Positions 1-8,320 of a stretch of DNA of 64,000 bases are shown piece by piece. The stretch covers positions 2,101,758 through 2,165,757 of the forward strand of contig NZ_CTDZ01000009.1 of NCBI RefSeq assembly GCF_001375555.1. The letters run 5' to 3'. Under the pieces are notes generated by a model. It saw nothing but the letters and a program-made list of their open reading frames with translations, made no database searches and was not told the DNA's origin. This stretch comes from Numidum massiliense (GTDB lineage Bacteria > Bacillota > Bacilli > Thermoactinomycetales > Novibacillaceae). Within the stretch, counting starts at the first letter, position 1, and every line of letters begins with the position of its first letter. The translations under genes were made by a program, and so were the position numbers.

Positions 1-732
1 GAGGCGGACATCGCGCTCGCGGTCGAGCCAAACGCTCCTCCGATCGGTCCGATCGTTAACATACGTTGCCAGTTCCCGGCGGGCGATGTCACTTTGCCGC
101 CCGACGTAAACGGCGTGCACTGACGGCGTGACGACCCCCGCTTTATGCCGTACGACATCTCTTAGCGATGGTCCGAAATACGGGAGGTGCTCGGCGAAAA
201 TCGGAGTAATTACCGCCCGCTCGTGTGCGATCTGGTTCACGTCGTCATACAACGCGCCGCGCCCACATTCCCACACGTTCACGTCCGTCCGCTGCTCCTG
301 AAAATAAAGCGCTGCGATAATAGCCGTCAGTCCGACTGGTCCGAAGTATTCGTCTTTCGCAAGGTGCGGCGCGAACTGTTCCGTCGCGCGCCGTACCGCG
401 CGGCCTAAGCGTAGGAACGCTTCTGGTACGATGTCGCTCTCGTTCACCCGAATGCGCTCTGTAAAGTGGACGAGGTGAGGACTCGTAAATAGACCGACCT
501 TAAGCCCGTGCGCCTGTAAAATGTGCTTAAGCAGCACTGAGGTCGATCCTTTTCCTTTACTTCCCGTAACCGTCACATTCCGCATCGACCGATCGGGGGC
601 TTCAACGCAATCTAAAAGGCGCCGCGTCAACTGCGGGCGCCGTACGTGTTCATCTAGCGTTTCTTTAATATGGGGGCGTGCGTCCATATAACTCGCATAA
701 ATCCACCGCTCAACATCGGCAGGTTGTCTCAT
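1..732 (-). CDS. FolC-like Mur ligase family protein (partial, 3' end outside window)
   Basis: The reverse strand is open from ATG at 732 to the window edge (244 codons). The product starts MRQPADVERWIYASYMDARP and carries a P-loop TVTGSKGKGST followed by GLFTSPHLVHFTERIRVN. That is the layout of folylpolyglutamate/dihydrofolate synthase, with GSKGKGS in place of the usual GTNGKGS. Further on, WECGRGALYDDVNQ and ITPI..H..YFG with HKAGVVTP match the FolC ligase core, where ATP drives addition of glutamate to folates. A GAGGTGG ribosome binding site precedes the ATG. FolC belongs to a ligase superfamily with other substrates, so the exact substrate is inferred; family membership is firm. Confidence 0.75.
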   Translation of the reverse strand, partial: MRQPADVERWIYASYMDARPHIKETLDEHVRRPQLTRRLLDCVEAPDRSMRNVTVTGSKGKGSTSVLLKHILQAHGLKVGLFTSPHLVHFTERIRVNESDIVPEAFLRLGRAVRRATEQFAPHLAKDEYFGPVGLTAIIAALYFQEQRTDVNVWECGRGALYDDVNQIAHERAVITPIFAEHLPYFGPSLRDVVRHKAGVVTPSVHAVYVGRQSDIARRELATYVNDRTDRRSVWLDRERDVRL

Positions 733-845
733 CTGTCCACCTCTATTTCCCGGGAAAGATCAACTGCTGTTTATTACTGTCGTATGCCCTCATCCATCCA
801 ATTACTTATTTGTAGCCCCACTTACTTTCCGTACCTATTACCCTC

Positions 846-1490
846 TTACCCTTGTACGTCTTGACTCGCTTCATTTTTCACTTTTACTTCTTTCTTTTCG
901 TCGCCTGCCGCTTCACTCATCGCGCGGTGTGCCTTCTTTTGGTCGTACTTTCGTTTCACAATCCAGATGACTGTAATGAGCAAACCAATCCCTAGAAAGA
1001 CCCACGTTAAGTAGTTATCGACAAAATGTTTCGCGACACCACCGTAAAGGTAAAAGAGGATACCGACGATATAAAACTTAAAGGCGCGACCTAACGCCGC
1101 ATAAATGAGCAATTTCCAGAAGGAAAAGTTTAGCGCTCCGGAAAAGATCGTAAACACTTTAAACGGGATCGGCGTAAAAGAGCCGACTAAAATCGCCCCT
1201 TCGCCATTTTTATGAAACATAGCAGCAGCGGCGTCAATCCACTTTTCCTTAATGATTTTGTAAAGCACTTTTTTTCCGAGAAACTTACCGATGAGGTATC
1301 CGAGCGGAGTCCCTAATAAACAGCCTATATAGCCGACCGTCGCATACGTTAACGCATCTTGCGGGTTGACCAAGCTGAATGATACTTGGAGAAAAAAGGC
1401 CGGTATCGGGAAAAACACCGCATCGATAAACGCATGCAAAAACATTCCCCAAGCGCCATAATCCATGAAAAAGTCGATAACCGTTTGCAC
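846..1490 (-). CDS. DedA/SNARE-associated-type membrane protein
   Basis: 214 residues, with a GTG start chosen because GGGGAG lies about 8 bases upstream. The protein has hydrophobic segments near residues 10-35, 45-70, 100-125, 130-150 and 160-180, then a charged lysine/glutamate-rich cytoplasmic tail (about 185-214). The central GSFTPIPFKVFTIFSGA resembles the conserved P-x-P loop of the DedA/VTT family (YqaA-like branch). Those proteins are linked to lipid scrambling and envelope homeostasis. It stands alone: the flanking genes are a FolC-like ligase downstream on the same strand and about 600 bp of non-coding DNA upstream. The specific role is unknown. Confidence 0.7.
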   Translation of the reverse strand: MQTVIDFFMDYGAWGMFLHAFIDAVFFPIPAFFLQVSFSLVNPQDALTYATVGYIGCLLGTPLGYLIGKFLGKKVLYKIIKEKWIDAAAAMFHKNGEGAILVGSFTPIPFKVFTIFSGALNFSFWKLLIYAALGRAFKFYIVGILFYLYGGVAKHFVDNYLTWVFLGIGLLITVIWIVKRKYDQKKAHRAMSEAAGDEKKEVKVKNEASQDVQG

Positions 1491-2098
1491 TATCCCACGT
1501 CTCCCCTTGTTTAAAACGTATATACGATCGTTTCTCGACCCTTACCCCTAATTTAATGTACGACTTGTTCCGATTAACCATGCCAGGTAGGCTAACAATA
1601 TTTGGTCACCTTAGTCTGGGACAGACTTTTATCGTACGGCCTCGTCGACAAAAGCCATACGGTACACTTCATGCCGCGCAACTTATAGTTCAACTCAAAA
1701 ATGGTTACATCTTAACAAAGTTCAGCTTAATTTGATGCTAGTCCCCTATAGTTCTAGCAAGATGGCTCTAAATCCCTTTAATGTTATTAATTTACATTAG
1801 GCTGAACAGTTAAGTATTACCTGTTAACAGTATAGACAGAACGACAATTATATAAAAATCATAGCAACAGTTGGTAGCAATTTCAAGAGATATTCGCCCA
1901 TTTTCACCCGTTATAACGCGCGCCTACCTCTACTCTACCTCTCATGCATACGGTGCGGACGCGCGATCGGTAAAGTTGCTACCGCTTCGTATTAGCGGCT
2001 ACCCGCTGCCACTTTTTTCTGACACTACTATTTGTCCGCCGCTTCTAGCTGCTATGCATCGTAGAAACGTGTTAAGATGAAGCTTGGGGTGATCACGC
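1491..2098. other. 600-bp intergenic region, no gene seen
   Basis: AT-rich stretch between divergently read genes. Short open frames occur on the forward strand but lack ribosome binding sites and recognisable content. It should hold the promoters of the DedA-like gene (reverse) and the methionine sulfoxide reductase gene (forward), but I could not assign a convincing promoter pair. Confidence 0.4.
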
Positions 2099-2602
2099 AT
2101 GTTTAACTTTGAGAAACTTACCGGTCATAAGGCGGATCGCTATCGACAACTGTTATCCCAATTAGACGCGTTGCTCAGCGGGGAGAGCCACTGGCTCGCT
2201 AACGCCGCCAACACCGCCGCACTGCTGTACGAGCAGCTTCCCGACGTCAATTGGGCCGGGTTTTATTTTATGGAAGGGGACGAACTCATCTTGGGCCCCT
2301 TCGGCGGTAAACCTGCCTGTGTACATATTCCGATCGGGAAAGGGGTGTGTGGTACGGCTGCAAAAACACGTCGTACACAAGTAGTCGCAGACGTGCACGC
2401 ATTTCCCGGCCACATCGCCTGCGATGCCGCCTCGCGCTCAGAAATCGTCGTCCCAATCGTCTTTAAGGACTGTCTCGTCGGTGTACTCGACATCGATAGT
2501 CCCGTTGCCTGCCGCTTCGACGACACCGACCGCCGCGAACTCGAGCGCGTCGTCGCACTTCTCAGCCGGCACACCAATTGGAACGGGCGCCCTCGCGATT
2601 GA
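2099..2602 (+). CDS. Free methionine-(R)-sulfoxide reductase, GAF domain (YtsP/fRMsr-like)
   Basis: 167 residues, one GAF domain. Family members reduce free Met-R-sulfoxide in the cytosol using GAF-domain cysteines. Three conserved-type cysteines are visible: Cys74 (GGKPACVHIPIGKG), Cys84 (GVCGTAA) and Cys108 (HIACDAASRSEIVVPI). They match the resolving and catalytic positions of fRMsr enzymes. The NWAGFYF motif (51-57) and SEIVVPI (114-120) are family hallmarks. The ATG at 2099 is preceded by a purine-rich GCTTGGGGTGA. The gene is monocistronic, and the convergent Nudix gene follows after about 150 bp. Confidence 0.85.
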   Translation: MFNFEKLTGHKADRYRQLLSQLDALLSGESHWLANAANTAALLYEQLPDVNWAGFYFMEGDELILGPFGGKPACVHIPIGKGVCGTAAKTRRTQVVADVHAFPGHIACDAASRSEIVVPIVFKDCLVGVLDIDSPVACRFDDTDRRELERVVALLSRHTNWNGRPRD

Positions 2603-2758
2603 TACCCGTTCACTTATAGGGCATATCGAATCGAACAGCTTCTTCCCCCGCTCGCCAGCCATACACATCGAGCATCGAGCAGCCATACACATCCATGTAG
2701 TGAGCGATCCGCTCCGATAGCGTATGAAAAGCGGGCGGCCTGTCGCATTTAAAGCGAG

Positions 2759-3193
2759 TCACAACGTATTGCGCACTGGAGGATGTTTGAACACGTGCCA
2801 AGCGCGAGCGATCTCCTCTTTCATCCATTCCGGCAATACGCTTGCGGCCACTTCGTCGATCGCAAACCAATGCGCGCTTTCGTGTTCAGCGCTCAAAGAG
2901 AGCGTTCCGACTGGTCGGTGACAAACGTACTTTATGACGACGAGATGTTTTTCCGCTTGAATTTCGTCGTAAATGTACGCCGGAGCGATCACTTTGACGC
3001 GCAGCCCTGTTTCTTCCTTCACCTCTCTTGCCAACGCATCCATGATCGGCTCGTTCGCTTCCAGCCCGCCTCCGGGAAAATCCCAGCCGTGATGTTCCTT
3101 CGCCGTTCGCTCCTCTTCTGTCCGCCGCAACACTAACACGCGATCATCCTTAAAAATAATTGCCTTCGCCGCAATTTTATAAGGTTTCCTCAT
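2759..3193 (-). CDS. Nudix hydrolase
   Basis: 144 residues. The Nudix box GX5EX7REVXEEXGL is complete at residues 42-64 (GGLEANEPIMDALAREVKEE then TGL). That gives the Mg-binding helix which cleaves X-linked nucleoside diphosphates. The N-terminal part (KIAAKAIIFKDDRVLVLRR) is the usual first strand. The substrate cannot be read from sequence: candidates are 8-oxo-dGTP, ADP-ribose or other house-cleaning targets. It lies 21 bp downstream of the thioesterase gene on the same strand, so the two are probably co-transcribed. Confidence 0.85.
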   Translation of the reverse strand: MRKPYKIAAKAIIFKDDRVLVLRRTEEERTAKEHHGWDFPGGGLEANEPIMDALAREVKEETGLRVKVIAPAYIYDEIQAEKHLVVIKYVCHRPVGTLSLSAEHESAHWFAIDEVAASVLPEWMKEEIARAWHVFKHPPVRNTL

Positions 3194-3214
3194 GACTCAT
3201 CCCCCCGTCTATTT

Positions 3215-3712
3215 TTACTTGTGATCGGGACGGTGTTTCAGTTGGTAGAACGTACCGTTTGCGGTAGCGATCACTTCATTTTGTTCGTCGTATACGCGCG
3301 TCTCCATAACGATAATCGTACCGCCTTTTTTGATTACTTCAGTCTTCGCCGTCAACCAGCCGACAGTCGCCGGTTTTAAAAAGTTGACCGCAAGGTTAAG
3401 TGTGACGGCGCCATTCGCTCCCCCAGTCATCTGAAACGTCGTCGCCCCCATGGCAGTGTCGATAAATGTTGCTGTAATTCCCCCGTGCAACATGCCGTAA
3501 CGATTTTTTAAGACGTCGGTCACTTCCATTTTATGCTCAAACACTTGCTGTTCTGCATCGACATCTTCTTCCCCGTCAAAATTGATCATCGCTTCGACAA
3601 AAGCGAGTGGCGTCACCCGCGAACGTTTTAACGCTTGAATCAGTGCATATATTTTCGCCCGCTCTTCCGGATTGAGTTCTCTAATTTCATTTGCTAATGT
3701 TTCGTACGTCAC
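3215..3712 (-). CDS. PaaI-type hotdog thioesterase
   Basis: 165 residues, GTG start. The motif GMLHGGITATFIDTAMG (about 73-89) is the hotdog-fold active-site helix of PaaI-like acyl-CoA thioesterases. NLAVNFLKPA and the C-terminal strand ETRVYDEQNEVIATANGTF complete the fold. An N-terminal extension of about 45 residues (helical, LNPEERAKIYALIQALK) precedes the domain. Such enzymes hydrolyse short or aromatic acyl-CoA esters in the cytosol. It is the first gene of a probable two-gene unit with the Nudix hydrolase. Only a weak ribosome binding site (GAGAAG) is seen. Confidence 0.8.
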   Translation of the reverse strand: MTYETLANEIRELNPEERAKIYALIQALKRSRVTPLAFVEAMINFDGEEDVDAEQQVFEHKMEVTDVLKNRYGMLHGGITATFIDTAMGATTFQMTGGANGAVTLNLAVNFLKPATVGWLTAKTEVIKKGGTIIVMETRVYDEQNEVIATANGTFYQLKHRPDHK

Positions 3713-3963
3713 TTTCTTCTCACTCTTTCTCGGTGTTAGTTACTTATATGTCCACCTTCCTATTTTAACTGAGATGTGATGGGATAGCTAGTCGACCCCG
3801 CGTGCAAAGCGGTCACTCGCTGTACTTACTGCCTCACGAGGCGAAGATTAATTAGCGACGAAAACGCTATTAGTCACGATTTATTCAATAATCGTTCACA
3901 TCACCGCCTTTTTCCCCTTCCCGATTTGATGTAAGATATACGTGATACAAAATAACAATATAT

Positions 3964-3983
3964 ATACTTTGTTAACAAAGTAT
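3964..3983. promoter_or_regulatory. Perfect 20-bp palindrome in the nosD promoter region
   Basis: The sequence ATACTTTGTTAACAAAGTAT is its own reverse complement. It ends about 32 bases before the nosD ATG, and a possible -10 (TATACT, 3963-3968) lies inside it. This looks like an operator. The core TTGTTAACAA resembles half-sites used by redox-responsive regulators such as Rex, but no regulator gene lies beside it, so the binding protein is unassigned. Confidence 0.5.
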
Positions 3984-4015
3984 CACATGGCATACACAGA
4001 GAGAAGGAGTGATTC

Positions 4016-5359
4016 ATGCGCCATACGCGTACCGTATTTATTAAACGTTCTTTCTTAATAAGTTTTTGTCTCGTGTTAATCGGGCTGCCCTTCGATTCGT
4101 GCCTAGCGGAAACAGCCGCCGAGCCGCGCAATGAACGCACAAATTCGTTGCAACAGTTAATCGACGAAAGTCTTCCGCACGATACGCTTACAATCCCGAA
4201 CGGTACGTACGATGGACCGCTTACAATTGATAAGCCGCTCAAGTTGACGGCTACCGGTCGCGTTGTAATCCGTGCGACGAACGAGTTGCCAGCCGTGACG
4301 ATTCGCGGGCGCGATGTCACACTAGAGCGCGTCCAACTGACGAATCGGGAGAAAACAGCGCCATCGGCATTAAAAGTAAGCGGCACCGGACACGTGGTGC
4401 AACATGTTGTGATTGACACCGAGTCAATCGGCGTACAACTCGCTGATGCGAAGCTCGTGACGGTGAAAGACGTTACCGTTAATGGATTGACCCCGGAGAA
4501 TCAATTACATAAAGGAAACGGCATTGACTTAGACAATGCCCATAACAATACGATTATTGATTCGCAAATTGCGCGCGTCCAAGACGGCGTTTACGTCGAA
4601 CACAGTAACGATAACATTATCATGAGGAATACGATCACCCATTCGCGTTACGGTGTGCACCTCATGTTTACGAGCGGTACGAAACTCGTGCAAAACGATG
4701 CGTCCGAAAACATTACCGGTTTCATGATTATGGAGACGGAGCAAGCAACCGTCGGTAAAAACCGCGCGTACAACAATAAGCGTCACGTGCACGCACAGGG
4801 TATGTTGCTGTTTGAAACGTACGACTCGAATATCGCGAACAACGATCTCGTGGACAACAGCGTCGGACTCTATTTCGAAAGTGGCACGGACAACCGCGTC
4901 GCCTACAACGACATTAGGCAAAACTTTATTGCCTTACGCGTAAAAGACGCGAAAAAGAATGAGATCGTGGCCAACGACTTCGTGGCGAACGTCGTACAGG
5001 GACAAGGGATTGGCGCTGCAGACAACGCCATGCGCGCCAACTATTGGGACGATGCCGCCGTGTTAGATGTGGCGGGAGACGGAAAGAGCGCCTGGAGGCA
5101 CGCCATGGATCCGTACTTTTTAGTGGTCGTACAAAAACATCCCGCTTACCAATTACTGTTTCAAGCACCTGGCATGTTTTTTATCCAAAAACTGCTACGT
5201 AGTCCGGAAGAACGCATTTTTTTCGACGACGCGCCGCGGGTAAAACCGAACCGCGGGCAAGTAGCCGAACCGACTGACTCAGAGCGATCGGTCATTTTAT
5301 CGCTCAGTACATTATTACTCGGATGCGCGACACTATTTTACTTATTTGGGAGGAAATAA
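4016..5359 (+). CDS. nosD: NosD, periplasmic-type copper-site maturation protein
   Basis: 447 residues with a signal peptide (hydrophobic core about 10-30), a right-handed parallel beta-helix made of repeated CASH/PbH1 units (about 60-330; repeated N-x-I/V and G-V-x-x-x patterns such as GVYVEHSNDNIIMRNTITHS) and a C-terminal transmembrane anchor ending LLGCATLFYLFGRK. NosD works with NosF and NosY to assemble the CuZ cluster of nitrous oxide reductase, outside the membrane. A GAGAAGGAGTG ribosome binding site precedes ATG 4016. It is the first gene of the nosDLYF operon. No nosZ is adjacent on either side. Confidence 0.85.
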   Translation: MRHTRTVFIKRSFLISFCLVLIGLPFDSCLAETAAEPRNERTNSLQQLIDESLPHDTLTIPNGTYDGPLTIDKPLKLTATGRVVIRATNELPAVTIRGRDVTLERVQLTNREKTAPSALKVSGTGHVVQHVVIDTESIGVQLADAKLVTVKDVTVNGLTPENQLHKGNGIDLDNAHNNTIIDSQIARVQDGVYVEHSNDNIIMRNTITHSRYGVHLMFTSGTKLVQNDASENITGFMIMETEQATVGKNRAYNNKRHVHAQGMLLFETYDSNIANNDLVDNSVGLYFESGTDNRVAYNDIRQNFIALRVKDAKKNEIVANDFVANVVQGQGIGAADNAMRANYWDDAAVLDVAGDGKSAWRHAMDPYFLVVVQKHPAYQLLFQAPGMFFIQKLLRSPEERIFFDDAPRVKPNRGQVAEPTDSERSVILSLSTLLLGCATLFYLFGRK

Positions 5360-5363
5360 ATTG

Positions 5364-6005
5364 ATGAAACGAATGACAGTTGGCTTTGCAATGTTACTAG
5401 TACTTTCACTGCTCGTCGTCGGTTGCGGGAACGAACCGAAGGTCGAACCAGCCGCGATCGACGAAAGCGCCGACAAATGCGCCCTCTGCCACATGGCAGT
5501 AGCTGACGGTGCCCACGCGACCCAATTGACGACGAAGGACGGAGAGACACTGAAGTTCGATGACATCGGGTGCATGGTGCACGAATGGATTCCGAAAAAC
5601 AAGGATAAAGAACTGGACGCTGTCTTCGTGCGCGACTATGAATCGAAAGACTGGGTCCTGCTCGATGACGCTCACTTCGTGTACGACGCGTCGTTCAAAA
5701 CACCGATGGCTTACGGCATCTACTCCTTTAAAAACAAAGACGACGCCCAAAAGCTGATCGACAAAGAGGGAAAAGGGAAGCTGCTCACGCGCGACGACTT
5801 GGATAACCACTCTTGGAAGCGCAACAAGGAAATGATGAAACAGATGAAGCACGACCACGGTGACAAGAAAGATCACGAAAGTCACGGGGATGACAAAGAC
5901 GATGGACACGGCGAAGACCAAGACCATGACCATAACAGCCACGAGGATGACGCGCACGGTGACCACAGCGACGACAAGGACAAAAAAGAAGACGGGCATA
6001 ACTAA
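5364..6005 (+). CDS. nosL: NosL copper-binding lipoprotein with histidine-rich tail
   Basis: 213 residues from ATG 5364, chosen because GGGAGG lies 10 bases upstream; an in-frame TTG at 5346 precedes that site and is unlikely. A lipoprotein signal ends in LVVGC (Cys21). The NosL motif Cys39-x-x-Cys42-His43-Met44 is present, and the domain FDDIGCMVHEW follows. NosL is a copper chaperone that supplies Cu(I) to nitrous oxide reductase. After about residue 157 the protein changes into a tail almost entirely His, Asp, Glu, Lys and Gly, with 11 histidines. This is an extra metal-binding segment not usual in NosL. It lies 4 bp after nosD. Confidence 0.88.
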   Translation: MKRMTVGFAMLLVLSLLVVGCGNEPKVEPAAIDESADKCALCHMAVADGAHATQLTTKDGETLKFDDIGCMVHEWIPKNKDKELDAVFVRDYESKDWVLLDDAHFVYDASFKTPMAYGIYSFKNKDDAQKLIDKEGKGKLLTRDDLDNHSWKRNKEMMKQMKHDHGDKKDHESHGDDKDDGHGEDQDHDHNSHEDDAHGDHSDDKDKKEDGHN

Positions 6006-6144
6006 GCACGCGTGACGCTCTGTCCCACTCTTGCTCGCACTTCTCTTAGTACGCGACGCCGCTAGCAACGTAGGAAACCGTGCAAATCGGGCAATCGCTG
6101 TCGCCTACGGCGAGTGGTTGCCCGTCTTAAGGAGACGCGAAACG

Positions 6145-6969
6145 ATGAACTTTTTGACAATTTTTGCTCAAGAATTGCGGATTACGTTACGGCAGCGCGC
6201 ATCGTATACGTTTTTAATTTTGTTCACGCTCACCGTTACACTCATCCTGTTACTGCAAAAAAACGTCGCGGCAATGGCAGACTACACGAATTTAACCGCG
6301 AGTACGATGAACGTGCTGTTATATTTGTTGCCGCTCATCGCGATGATTATGGGTTCTTTTTCGATTGCGCAAGAAAAAGAGGATGGACAGCTAACACTGT
6401 TAACGACTTACCCCCTCGCGACGTCAGTCTATGTCTACGGAAAATATTGCGGCCAATATGCGGCACAACTCATCGTAATCACGTTCGGCTTTGGCGCCGC
6501 GGGCGTCGTCTCTTCCCTATTCGGTTCGCCGCCGACGGTTAGGTCGTACGTGCTTCTCTACTGTTTCGCTTTAGCGCTCTGCGGTCTGTTCCTCGCCATC
6601 GCCACCCTAATCGGCGCCCGGTCAAACACGCGTTGGCAGTCGCTCATGCGCGCCATCGCGACTTGGTTTGTCCTAATTATCGTCTGGCCGGCACTAGTCA
6701 TCGGCGTGTTAGGCTTACTTCCTTATGCGTACATACAGCCGGCACTGCAATTAGCGACACTTCTCAACCCGGCGGAAATGTTGCGGATTGCCCTTACCGC
6801 TTTACTCGGAGGCGGCACTGTTTTCGGGCAACCGTACGACACGTTGATGTACAAGCTGTCGGGAGCGACCGGCATGTTGTTTACCGTGGCCTACGCCTTC
6901 GTTTTCGCTGGCACGATTTTAGCACTCGCGGTACGCACGTTAGAGAGGAGGCGTCGCTATGGCTCATGA
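6145..6969 (+). CDS. nosY: NosY, ABC-2 type permease
   Basis: 274 residues from ATG 6145, selected by the AAGGAG ribosome binding site 10 bases upstream; the open frame extends back to 6031 without such support. About six transmembrane segments follow the start MNFLTIFAQELRITLRQRA. The EKEDGQLTLLTTYPLATSVY stretch is the coupling region typical of NosY/ABC2_membrane_2 proteins. Together with NosF it makes the transporter that partners NosD in CuZ maturation of nitrous oxide reductase. Its 3' end overlaps nosF by 11 bp, which indicates translational coupling. Confidence 0.85.
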   Translation: MNFLTIFAQELRITLRQRASYTFLILFTLTVTLILLLQKNVAAMADYTNLTASTMNVLLYLLPLIAMIMGSFSIAQEKEDGQLTLLTTYPLATSVYVYGKYCGQYAAQLIVITFGFGAAGVVSSLFGSPPTVRSYVLLYCFALALCGLFLAIATLIGARSNTRWQSLMRAIATWFVLIIVWPALVIGVLGLLPYAYIQPALQLATLLNPAEMLRIALTALLGGGTVFGQPYDTLMYKLSGATGMLFTVAYAFVFAGTILALAVRTLERRRRYGS

Positions 6970-7699
6970 CACCGTGTTATCCGTGCAGGATGTCGCTAAA
7001 CAATACGGGCAGAAACGCGCGGTGCACCCGCTTTCCATCGACGTCGCCCGCGGGCGAGTCGTTGCACTGTGCGGGGGAAACGGCGCCGGCAAGAGTACAC
7101 TATTAAAAATGATCGCCGGCATCGTCCCGCCGTCGCAAGGGACGATTTGCGTTAACGATCAGACGTACAGGAGTGCCCGCCAAGCGTATACGGCGGCGAT
7201 CGGTTATATGCCCGACGATTTTCTCTTTCAACAACCGCTCACCGTGCACGAATGGTTAACGTTTTATGCCAAATTGCGCTACCGCGACAAAAAAAGCCGT
7301 ACCGCTGCGCTAACGGACGCCTTGCACACGGGAGGCTTACACGATAAACGACAGGAAAAAATAACGAACTTGTCCAAAGGGATGCGACAACGGCTCCTGT
7401 TTGCACAAGCGATCGTCGGAAATCCCGCTTTGTTACTGCTCGACGAACCGACGAACGGACTCGACCCGTACTGGACGTCCGCCTTTATCGACATCGTCAC
7501 CTCTCTCAAACGGGAACAGCGGACGATCCTCTTTTCAACGCACCAGCTCGACGTTGCCGCAGAAACGGCCGATATCATTTTTGTGATGCACGAAGGTAAG
7601 GTCGTCGAGCGCATAGAAACAGGGGCAGTAGCGACTGAACAGCTCACTTTACAACTATTGCAGCTCAACCGCGAACTCGCATCGCCCACGTCAAAGTAA
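6959..7699 (+). CDS. nosF: NosF, ABC transporter ATPase
   Basis: 246 residues. Walker A GGNGAGKST (39-47), signature LSKGM (138-142) and Walker B LLLLDEP (158-164) are all present. The signature has Lys in place of the first Gly, as is common in NosF/CcmA-type ATPases. It powers the NosY permease. The start ATG 6959 has GAGAGGAGG upstream, inside the nosY end. It is the last gene of the operon, and no clear terminator follows it directly. Confidence 0.88.
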   Translation: MAHDTVLSVQDVAKQYGQKRAVHPLSIDVARGRVVALCGGNGAGKSTLLKMIAGIVPPSQGTICVNDQTYRSARQAYTAAIGYMPDDFLFQQPLTVHEWLTFYAKLRYRDKKSRTAALTDALHTGGLHDKRQEKITNLSKGMRQRLLFAQAIVGNPALLLLDEPTNGLDPYWTSAFIDIVTSLKREQRTILFSTHQLDVAAETADIIFVMHEGKVVERIETGAVATEQLTLQLLQLNRELASPTSK

Positions 7700-7822
7700 C
7701 GTATAACGGCGTAACGTCGACGGAGCGAGTGTCACCCATTTTTTCCGACCTTTAGACAGCAACTATGTGTGTTGTCTGAATGAATGCTACGAATCAATGA
7801 TCCTCATCGCATAGTATGCTTG

Positions 7823-7851
7823 TTGAAAATCCACCGTACTGATGTTAAACT
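7823..7851 (+). promoter_or_regulatory. Sigma-A-type promoter for a convergent RNA
   Basis: TTGAAA (7823-7828), a 17-bp spacer and TAAACT (7846-7851) fit a vegetative promoter. No coding frame follows, so the transcript would be the non-coding RNA described next. Confidence 0.5.
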
Positions 7852-7857
7852 AAGTAT

Positions 7858-8014
7858 ATAGTAAGAAAATGCAGCATATAATATGAAGAGCCTCTGCCGC
7901 TGCAACGGCAAAGGCTCCAGGACGCAAGCAGTGGATGCCCACGGCGCGATATGATAGAATTACAAGCGAAAAACCCACTCGAACCTACCCTTTACGCGGT
8001 GGGTTTTCGCTTGT
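7858..8014 (+). ncRNA. Candidate antisense RNA (antitoxin) with terminator hairpin
   Basis: Downstream of the promoter at 7823-7851 come two strong hairpins. The first, 7888-7917, has 12-bp arms GAGCCTCTGCCG/CGGCAAAGGCTC with one mismatch. The second, 7962-8014, has arms of 16-17 bp (CAAGCGAAAAACCCAC against GTGGGTTTTCGCTTG) with one bulge. The second hairpin lies over the 3' end of the small peptide gene read from the other strand (7992-8123), so the transcripts would overlap tail to tail. That is the geometry of Bacillales type I antitoxins such as RatA and SR4. There is no open frame with a ribosome binding site in it. Confidence 0.45.
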
Positions 8015-8123
8015 TACGGCGTCTTCGTTTCCAAAGTCGACATAGCTTCCGTCCGCCAAGATAAATACTTAGCAACGTAGCGACGATCTTCAAAACGAGC
8101 AACAACGTACCAAGCATGACCAT
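7992..8123 (-). CDS. Small basic membrane peptide, candidate type I toxin
   Basis: 43 residues, missed by a 60-residue cut-off. ATG 8123 is preceded at a good distance by AAAGGGGGTGG, one of the strongest ribosome binding sites in the window. The peptide has one hydrophobic segment (MVMLGTLLLVLKIVATLLSI, residues 1-20) followed by a highly basic tail with RKLCRLWKRRRRNKRK (25-40). A short transmembrane helix plus a Lys/Arg tail is typical of type I toxins, but I do not recognise the exact family. A weak promoter (TATGAT at 8192-8197 on this strand) could serve it. Its 3' end lies within the hairpin of the convergent RNA. Confidence 0.5.
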   Translation of the reverse strand: MVMLGTLLLVLKIVATLLSIYLGGRKLCRLWKRRRRNKRKPTA

Positions 8124-8320
8124 CGTGCCACCCCCTTTCACAAAGGAAGTGCGCGCCATGGTCAATTCCACCGACTTTTGTCCGTAAGTATATCATAGCA
8201 TGACTAATAGCACTTATCTACATATTCTTTCGAACAAACATTCGCGTTTTTGATTGAATCCCAAAACGTGATCATTCCTTACGATGACCCCTACCGTTAA
8301 GCAGTTTCAGGCGGTTTCTC

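Noticed and set aside
1871-2080. 69-residue forward frame before the methionine sulfoxide reductase gene
   Set aside because: No ribosome binding site, no family features, and it occupies the region that must hold the promoter.
5406-6068. Long reverse-strand open frame rich in valine opposite nosL
   Set aside because: It is the mirror of the His/Asp-rich tail codons of nosL (GAC/CAC read backwards give valine); no ribosome binding site and no family features.
8014-8196. 60-residue reverse frame beside the small peptide gene
   Set aside because: The strong ribosome binding site fits the 43-residue frame at 8123, and the 60-residue frame has no upstream site or membrane character.
8231-8244. 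LexA-like box upstream of the small peptide gene
   Set aside because: One arm deviates from the CGAAC-N4-GTTCG pattern and the distance to the promoter is large; kept only as a remark in the toxin finding.
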